From: Perognathus longimembris pacificus
Lineage: Eukaryota > Chordata > Mammalia > Rodentia > Heteromyidae
Assembly (NCBI RefSeq): GCF_023159225.1
Contig: NC_063168.1
Span: forward strand, 40,847,562 to 40,911,561
DNA length: 64,000 nucleotides
Direction of reading: 5' to 3'
Shown piece by piece: positions 56,461 to 64,000 of this stretch; positions within the stretch are counted from its first letter, which is position 1; every line of letters starts with the position of its first letter. The notes beneath the pieces were generated by a model, which saw only the letters and a list, made by a program, of their open reading frames with translations, had not been told where the DNA came from and searched no databases. The translations under genes and the position numbers were made by a program.

Positions 56461-58225
56461 TGTAACAAGTTGCATTTGTTAAGAAGCAAAGAAACAATGT
56501 TGGTATGCAGAGTAGAAATCCCTGAAAAATTATATTGTATCTGCTGTGTAATTTATATTTCCTGTATGTCATTCACAAGCAAAATGCCCAGCTATGTAAA
56601 ATTCATATTATATAGCACACAGAAAAAGATATCTGAGTTTCCTTTCTAGGCCTTCGTCTACTGAGTATTTTCTCCAATCTGTTCATAAACTTTACAATAC
56701 CTGCAAACAATTTCTCTTAAGTAATTATTATTTGTTGTCCTGGGGCCTGAACCAAGTGTGTTTTGCATGCTAGACAAGCACTCAACCACTGAGACATATC
56801 CTCAGTCTTCTTAAAATTACTTACAAAGGAAACTTTTCTCAAATTAATAGGTGTTTTTGAAAGTACTCCTGCTGAGGCCCCAATCCATATGCTTTAATAC
56901 TATGTTATTTCTTTTATTTGCATTATTTAAGAACAAATCTCTTTCTACCTCTTGGGAAATTAAAATCTACATAGGAATATATTTTTAAAAATTGATTTTG
57001 TTCCTTAAAATTATTTCTGGTACACAAAAAGTACCTAGGCAGTAATGCTTGTGAGAATGAGTGAGTGAATGTTATATTATTTTACTTAGAAAGCTTTCTG
57101 TGTTTCTAAATCAGATTGAGAAGTTCATTTTACATTCACAACATGTTCAGAGCCATTAGAATTGAATGCATTTCAGACAGGAGAGGCAAGATGGAGATGC
57201 TTATCTATAAGCCGCAACTGTCTCCATCTGTGAACATCTCCTGGAAGTATGTCATACTTATTCATGATGACTAGATATTAATCCTCTAAGCCCTGAAGAC
57301 TGGGGTAACTGGGAACACCCAGGCCGCTGTCCATGTAGGGAGCAGTCTCCCTTGGGACTTCTCAGAAGGTGCCTAGTACCACATTGCCCATGGTACCAGG
57401 GTTAGTAGGAGTTCTGATACTGTGATAGGTCTACCTCCTCACCATCTCCTCTAGCAGAGTGTTCTGCTTCCTATTGGGCATAGGCAGTCTAGGCATCATT
57501 CTCATGTATCTTGAGAAGATTGGCCAAGGTGCAGTTTAAGGAGATGCCAGTGAGGACTGGGTGCTACCAGACCACAGATGGAGGTCCCTGTGACGCCACC
57601 ACCAAATAGGAATCAAGAAATCCTTTCTTGTCAGGAAATAAATACTGTCCGTTCTCTGTATATTGCCCTTTTTACTTATACTAAAAATGGCTGAAAGGTT
57701 TTGTTTTAATAATAAAATAATATATGATATAATGTAGTTTTAAATATATGTTGTGCAAATCAGAATTCCATATTACGTTGCAATACTTTATATGAAAAGT
57801 TCAGTTGTATTTAAAATCTCTTCAAGTTATTGTAAGAAATTGCACAGTGACAATTTGTCAGTGGAAGAGATCTCAAATTGCTTAAATATAATTTCAGCTG
57901 TTGTAAATTTTTGAATGGTGGCATAAAAGGGTTTAATTTCTTCTTACCTACTAGTAAGAACAAAGCTTTTCATGGATGTTATCTATCAAAAATTTGTAGA
58001 GGTCATCATTAAAATGTCTTGAGCAAGAACTGAATAAAACCATTTTAATTCTAACAAGGCATTTAACTTTTAATTTTGTGCTACTGAAGTTTTTGTATCA
58101 ATTTTTTTTTCCACTAGTGGCTCTTGGTTTTAATCCTGTCTACTCAGGTGGTAACATTCTCAGATCTAATATTATAGGTCAGTTTAAAGTAGAAAAACCT
58201 GAAAGGCATTTATATCAAATATCTA
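56461..58225. other. mostly unique DNA, parts unexplained
   Basis: 56738-56820 contains a small inverted ID-like fragment ('gctagacaagcactcaacca'). 57170-57660 is a GC-balanced block ending in an AATAAA at 57637-57642 that I cannot classify. 57700-58060 is AT-rich and repeat-free. Confidence 0.35.
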
Positions 58226-58227
58226 CC

Positions 58228-58332
58228 AAAAAGCTCGAGTGAGTCTGTGGTTCAAGTGGTAGAGTACTAACTTTCAACAAAAGAAGTCCAAAGATATTGC
58301 CCAGACCCTGAATTCAAGCCTCAAAAAATCTT
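58228..58332 (+). mobile_element. old SINE, unit 2 only
   Basis: 'gagtctgtggttcaagtggt', 'agagtactaactttcaacaa' and 'cagaccctgaattcaagcct' match unit 2 of the window's SINEs with many changes. Confidence 0.6.
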
Positions 58333-58510
58333 AAATATATTTCTAAATGTTGATTTAGAATGTTATCATAAAAATAAATTACATTTTATTAATAGGTTTC
58401 TATACTGTCATAAATAACCTGAAAAAATTATTTTATGTGTTTCAAAGATTTATTTTGCTCTCCTCTGTGGCAGTTCCATTAGATGGTCAGTTTGCCTCCC
58501 ACTTGAGGAA

Positions 58511-59762
58511 TTTTTTTTTTCTTATTTATTGTCAAAGTGATGTGCAGAAGGTCAGGCTTTGGGTACATTTCTTGTACTGTTTGTTACCTCCTCCCTCATT
58601 CCTCTCTCCCACCTCCCCCTTTCCCTTTTGCCCCATGAGTTGTTCAGTTGGTTTATACCAAATGGTTTTGCAAGTATTGCTTTTGGAGTCATTTGTCTTT
58701 TTATCCTTTGTCCCTTGATTTTGATATTCCCTTTCACTTTCCTAGTTCTAATACCAAGATATACAGTATCCAATGTCCTCAGATGAGATACAGTGATAGA
58801 GCGGGGACAACCACAGCAAGGGGACACAAGAGGATCATAAACAATCGAAGCTAAGGTTTTACATGCCATGTTGAAAGTAACTACAACAGTGATATAACAG
58901 TCACTTCCATAACATGGAGCTCATTTCACTTAGCATCATCTTAGGTGTTCATAAGGGCATAGCTATTAGGCTCTTGTGATACTCTGCTGTGACTAGCCCT
59001 AAACCTGTGCTAATTATTCCTATGAGGGAAACCATAGAGTCCATGTTTCTTTGGGTCTGGCTCACTTAGTATAATTTTTTCCAAGTCCTTCCATTTCCTT
59101 ACAAATAGGACAATGCCATTCTTTCTGATAGAGGCATAAAATTCCATTGTGTATATGTACCACATTTCCTGATCTATTTGTCTACTGAGGGGCATCTGGG
59201 TTGGTTCCATATTTTAGCTATGACAAATTGTGCTGCGATGAACATTGTTGTGCTGGTGGCTTTAGTGTGTTCTTGTTTGTGGTCTTTTGGATAGATGCCC
59301 AAAAGTGGGACTGCTGGGTCATAGGGGAACTCTATGTTTAGCCTACTGAGGAATCTCCACACTGCTTTCCACAGTGGCTGAACCAGTTTACATCCACACC
59401 AACAATGAAGTAGGGGTCCCTTTTTGCCACATCCCCTCCAACATTTGTTATTGTTAGTTTTCTTGTTAAATTACATTCTTACTGGGGTGATATGGAATCT
59501 CAATGTTGTTTGGATTTGCATTTCTTTTATGGCCAGTGATGTAGAGCACTTTGTAATATGTCTCTTGGCCATTCTCATTTCCTCATCAGAGAAGTCTTTC
59601 TTTAAGCCTTTAGCCCACTAGATGAGGGGGCTATTGGTTCTTTGAGGTTTTGTTTTGGAGGAATTTAATTTTTATAATTCTGCATATATTTTAGATATGA
59701 GGACTTTGTCCATTGTAAGGCCGGTAAAGATCTTTTCCCAATCTGTGGGCTTTCTGTTTATC
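58511..59762 (-). mobile_element. L1 3' part, interrupted by a younger L1
   Basis: T-run 58511-58520, then antisense 3' UTR and ORF2 up to 'ctgtgggctttctgtttatc', where the T-run of the next L1 starts. Because that neighbour runs off the window, this L1 may resume beyond position 64000. Confidence 0.85.
59010..59762 (-). pseudogene. L1 ORF2 C-terminal part, decayed
   Basis: ORF2 remnant ending with a stop at 59010-59012. Readable pieces are 59174-59362 ('MWRFLSRLNIEF', 'AVPLLGIYPKDHKQ') and 59010-59210 ('MWYIYTMEFYASIRK', 'FVRKWKDLEKIILS'), in two frames, so at least one shift separates them. Only the region after the RT domain is present. Confidence 0.85.
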
Positions 59763-60285
59763 TTTTTTTTTTTTTTTCAAATTTTTATTATCAAACTCAT
59801 GTACAGAGAGGTTACAGTTTCATACGTTAGGCATTGGATACATTTCTTGTACTTTTTGTTACCTTGTCCCTCATTCCCCTCTCCCCCTACCCCTTACCCT
59901 TTTCCCCCTGAGGTGTTCAGTTCACTTACACCAAACAGTTTTGCAAGTTTTGCTTTTGTAGTTGTTTGTCTTTTTTTTTACCCTGTGTCTCTCAATTTTG
60001 GTATTCCCTTTCAATTTCCTAGTTCCAATACCAGTATACACGGTTTCCAATATACTCAGATAAGATTACAAAGATAGTGTAGGTATAACAACAGGAAGGT
60101 GATACAAGAACATCATGAATAATAGAAGCTACAGATACACATGGGACGTTGAAAGTAGATACAACTGTGGTATAACAATTGTTTCCATAACATGGAGTTC
60201 ATTTCACTTAGCATCATCTTAGGTGTTCATAAGGGTATAGCTATTGGGCCTTGTGATGCTCTGCTATGACTTGCCTAAACCTGTA

Positions 60286-63200
60286 CTAATTATTCCCAAT
60301 AACGGAGACCATAGAGTCCATGTTTCTTTGGGTCTGGCTCACTTCACTTAGTATAACTTTTTCCAAGTCCTTCCATTTCCTTACAAATGGGACAATGTCA
60401 ATCTTTCTGATAGAGGCATAAAATTCCATTGTGTATATGTACCACATTTTCCTGATCCATTCGTCTACTGAGGGGCATCTGGGTTGGTTCCAGATTTTCG
60501 CTATGCCAGATTGTGCTGCGATGAACATTGTTGTGCTGGTGGCATTACTGTGATTTTGTTTGTGGTCTTTTGGATAGATACCCAAAAGTGGGGCTGCTGG
60601 GTCACATGGGTGTTCTATATTTAGCATTCTGAGGAATCTGCATACTGCTTGCCAGAGTGGCTGAACCAGATTACATTCCCACCAACAATGAAGTAGGGTT
60701 CCCTTTCGGCCACATCCCCTCCAACAATTGTTATTGTTAGTTTTCTTGATATATGACATTCTTACTGGGGTGAGATGGAATCTCAATGTTGTTTTGATTT
60801 GCATTTCTTTTATGGCCAGTGATGTAGAGCATTTTTTCATATGTCTCCTGGCCATTCTCATTTCCTCATCAGAGAAGTCTCTTTGTAAGTCTTTAGCCCA
60901 CTTGATAAGGAGGCTATTGGATCTTTGCGGTTTTGTTTTGGAAGAGGGTAATTGTTTTATTTCTGCATATATGAGGCCTTTGTCCGTTGAATGGCCAGTA
61001 AAGATCTTCTCCCAGTCTGTGGGCTTTCTGTTTATCTTGCGAGCTATGTCCTTTGCCGTGCAGAAGCTCTGCAGTTTGATGCAGTCCCATTTGTCCAACA
61101 TTTCTTTGATTTGTAGCCTTTCTGAGTCTTTGTTAAGGAAGTTCCGTCCTGTGCCAAGGAGCCTAAGTGTTTCTCCTACTCCTTCCTTTAGTGTTTTCAG
61201 GGTGTCTGTTTTGATTTCGAGGTCTTTAATCCATTTGGAATTGATTTTGGTGCAGGGTGATATATAAGGATCTAGTTTTAGTTTGTTGCATGTGTTGAGC
61301 CAGTTTTGCCAGCACCATTTGTTAAAGAGGCTATCTTTCAACTAGGAAATTGAAAAGGAATACCAAAATTGAGAGACACAGGGGAAAAAAAAAGACAAAC
61401 AACTACAAAATATATACTTGGAAAACTGTTTGGTGTAACTGAACTGAACACCTCGGGGGGGGGAAAGGGTAAGGGGGGTAAGGGTATGAAGGACAAGGTA
61501 ACAAACAGTACAAGAAATGTATCCAATGCCTAACATATAAAACTATAACCTCTCTGTACATCAGTTTGATAATAAATTTGGGGAAAAAAAGAGGCTATCT
61601 TTCTTCCATACTATTGTTTTAGCTCCTTTATCAAAGATTAAGTAGGCGTAGTTCTGTGGGTTCATTTCTGGGTCTTCAATTCTGTTCCATTGGTATTCAG
61701 GCCTGTTCCGGTGCCAATACCAAGCTGTTTTTATTACTACAGCTTTATAATACAGCTTGAAGTTGGGTATTGTAATTCCTCCAGCACTGTTCTTTCTGCT
61801 TAGGATTGTTTTTGCTATTCTAGGTCTTTTATTGTTCCATATGAATTTCTGGATTGCTTCCTCTATTTCATTAAAGAATGGTGTTGGGATTTTAATGGGT
61901 ATTGCATTGAATTTGTAGCTAGCCTTTGGCAATATTGCCATTTTGATTATATTAATCCTCCCAATCCAGGAGCATAAGAGGTTTTTCCATTTCCTTAGTT
62001 CTGACTTAATTTTGTTTTTCAAGCTTTTAAAGTTCTCATCGTACAGGTCTTTCACTTCTTTGGTTAAGGTTATTCCTAGGTATTTTATGTTTTAGGGGCT
62101 ATTGCAAAAGAAGTTGCTTTCCTGATTTCAGCCTCGGTCTTCTGGTCGTTAGCATAGAGAAAGGCTGTTGATTTTTGAAGGTTTATTTTATATCCTGCAA
62201 CTTTGCCAAAGTTTTGGATCAGCTCTAGCTTGGGGGTAGAGTCTATGGGATTCTTTAGGTATAGGATCATGTCATCTGCGAAGAGAGAAAGTTTAACTTC
62301 ATCTTTTCCTATTTGGATCCCCTTTATATTTCCTTCTTGCCTAATTGCTCTGGCTAGGAATTCTAGTACTATGTTGAAGAGCAGGGGAGAGAGTGGACAT
62401 CCCTGCCTTGTTCCTGATTTTAAAGGGAATGGTTTTAGTTTTTCCCCATTTAGAGTTATGCTTGCTGTTGGTTTGTCATAAACTGCCTTGATTATATTCA
62501 GGAATGTTCCCTGGAATCCCAGTTTTTCCAGGGCTTTAAGCATAAGTGGGTGCTGATTTTATCGAACACTTTTTCCGCATCCAGAGATAAATCCATGTGG
62601 TTCTTTACCTTGCTCCAGTTGATGTGGTGGATTACATTAATTGACTTGCGTATATTAAACCAACTTTGCATCCCTGGAATGAAACCAGTTTGATCATGGT
62701 GTATGATTTTTTTGATAACCTGTTGAAATCGATTGGCCAGAATTTTGTTGAGAATTTTTGCGTCTATGTTCATCAGGGAAATCAGTCTGTAGTCCTCTTT
62801 CTGTCAGGAATCCCTTCCTGGTTTTGGGATGAAGGTTATACTGGCTTCATAGAATGAGTCTGGTAGTGAATGTTCTCTTTCCATTTCATTGAATAGTTTG
62901 AGAAATATTGTTGTGAGTTCTGTTTTGAAGGCCTTGTAGAATTCTGCAGTGAATCCGTCTGGAACTGGGCTTTTCTTGGATGGGAGATCATTTATTGCTG
63001 TTTCTATTTCAATACTGGATATGGGTATGTTTAGAAGGTTTAAATCTTCATGTTTGAGTTTGGGGATATGAATTTTTTCTAGGAAATCATCCATTTCTTC
63101 CCTGTTCTTGATTTTGTTGGCATAAAGTTTTGCAAAATAGTTCCTTAATATTTTCTGAATTTCGGTTATTTCTGTGGTGATGTTACCTGTTTCATCTCTT

Positions 63201-63947
63201 ATCTTGTTTATTTCAGTCTGCTGCCTTCGTTTCTTGGTCAGGTTTGCCAGGGATCTGTCTATCTTGTTGATTTTTTCAAAGAACCAAGTCTTTGTTTTGT
63301 TGATTCTTTCAATGTTTTTTTTTTTGTGTCTCTAAATGATTTATTTCTGATTTGATTTTAATTATTTGCTTGGGGTTTGGCTTGTTTTTTTCTCAAGGAA
63401 TTTAAGGTGCTTCTTTAAATTATTGAGTTGCTGTTTCTCGAGTTTGTTGAAGTATGCACTCAGAGATATAAATTTTCCTCTGAGTACTGCCTTTGCTGTG
63501 TCCCAAAGGAGCTGGTACTTTGTGTCCTCAACTTGGTTGAATTCCAATAAACATTTGAATTTCCGTTTTAATTTCTTCAATGACCCTCTGATGGTTCAGC
63601 AGTGTGTTGTTTAGTCTCCATGGATTGTATGATTTTCTGTGGAGGCTGATTGAGTTGACCTCTAATTTTATTCCATTGTGGTCTGAGAGAATGCAGGGAA
63701 TGGTTTTGATACCTCTGAATTTGTACAGATTTTCTTTGTGCCCTAAGATGTGATCTATTTTGGAGAATGTTCCATGTGCTGCGGAGAAGAATGTGTATTC
63801 TGTTGTTGCTGGGTGAAATATTCTGTAGATGTCGGTTAAGTCTAGTTGGTCTATGCAATTATTTAATTCTGTGGTTTCTTTGTTCAATTTTTGGCGTGTT
63901 GATCTGTCCAGAGGTGATAGTGGGGAGTTAAAGTCCCCAAATATCAA
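60286..63947 (-). pseudogene. L1 ORF2 (endonuclease-reverse transcriptase), broken
   Basis: Reading on the minus strand: the end of the APE-type endonuclease (63947-63528, with 'GDFNSP' and 'LSDHNGIKLE'), the linker (63580-63362), the RT fingers (63094-62804, 'KSPVPDGFTAEFYKAF'), '[20 protein letters not shown]' at 62773 onward, the palm with '[20 protein letters not shown]' and the catalytic 'FADDMILYL' (62543-62085), the thumb region (62055 to 61604) and the C-terminal cysteine cluster '[15 protein letters not shown]' (61341-60286), ending at the normal stop. At least five frameshifts or stops separate these pieces and an L1 fragment is inserted near 61340, so it is not functional. The endonuclease N-terminus lies beyond the window. 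Confidence 0.93.
61340..61587 (+). mobile_element. short L1 3' end nested in opposite orientation
   Basis: 248 bp of plus-strand L1 3' UTR from 'aactaggaaattgaaaagga' to 'ttgataataaatttggggaa'. Perfect 16-bp TSD 'aaagaggctatctttc' at 61324-61339 and 61588-61603. The host ORF2 resumes exactly after it. Confidence 0.95.
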
Positions 63948-64000
63948 TGTGTTTGGGTCTATGAGTGTTTTAGAGGCAGTAGTGTTTGCTTGATGAAGTT

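Larger units (their letters stand above)
59763..64000 (-). mobile_element. long L1, continues past the window
   Basis: T-run 59763-59777, antisense 3' UTR to about 60285, then ORF2 all the way to the window end, apart from a 248-bp insertion at 61340-61587. At over 4.2 kb inside the window it is the longest and best preserved L1 here. It inserted into the L1 at 58511-59762. Confidence 0.93.

Noticed and set aside
60286..61341. A 351-codon open frame on the minus strand, the longest in the window
   Set aside because: It is the C-terminal part of L1 ORF2, with the characteristic cysteine cluster, inside a frameshifted element that is also split by another L1 end. Not a host gene.
1..64000. A previously undescribed gene system
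   Set aside because: Apart from known transposon classes, simple repeats and unique noncoding DNA I see no clustered genes, no conserved ORF set and no repeated novel architecture. I prefer to report none.

Overview
This window is mammalian nuclear DNA, almost certainly from a rodent. I find no protein-coding exon, tRNA, rRNA or other functional RNA gene that I can support. It reads as an intergenic or deep-intronic block built from layered retrotransposons and simple repeats, separated by AT-rich unique DNA. The recurring SINE is a two-unit element whose head carries a clear tRNA-type A box and B box and resembles rodent ID elements. A second SINE has a 7SL/B1-like head joined to the same second unit. 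This pair makes me think of the Geomyoidea (kangaroo rats, pocket mice, pocket gophers). That is inference from memory of the SINE structure and needs a library search.

Layout. 1-3.7 kb: unique DNA, old SINEs and stacked L1 3' ends. 3.75-6 kb: a 5'-truncated L1 with a SINE inside it. 6-14.4 kb: mostly unique DNA with L2, MaLR-type LTRs, an old L1 and a large pyrimidine microsatellite. 14.47-16.08 kb: an L1 with an inverted 5' part. 16-19 kb: repeat-poor. 19.1-20.7 kb: an old LTR broken by SINEs and L1 ends. 22-24.4 kb: LTRs and MIR. 24.4-27 kb: an L1 with a probable 3' transduction that splits a SINE. 27.8-28.7 kb: nested SINEs and a Tigger-like DNA transposon. 28.7-38 kb: largely unique with SINE clusters at 30.6-31.3 and 33.4-34.1 kb. 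38-50.5 kb: scattered L1 ends, SINEs and a second inverted L1. 50.7-56.5 kb: MLT1-type LTRs and L2. 58.5-64 kb: an old L1 interrupted by a much longer L1 that runs off the right end and itself carries a short L1 end in opposite orientation.

The best material is the insertion record. Target-site duplications (TSDs) can be read directly for many elements, so the order of events can be reconstructed. Notable cases are two twin-priming inversions (14.5 and 42.3 kb), a candidate 3' transduction (24.5 kb), three copies of one target sequence around two stacked SINE insertions (27.8 kb), and L1-in-L1 nesting (59.8 and 61.3 kb). All long ORFs are decayed L1 ORF2, L2 or microsatellite translations. 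I did not find a previously undescribed system; the open questions are the unmatched segments listed in Part 2.
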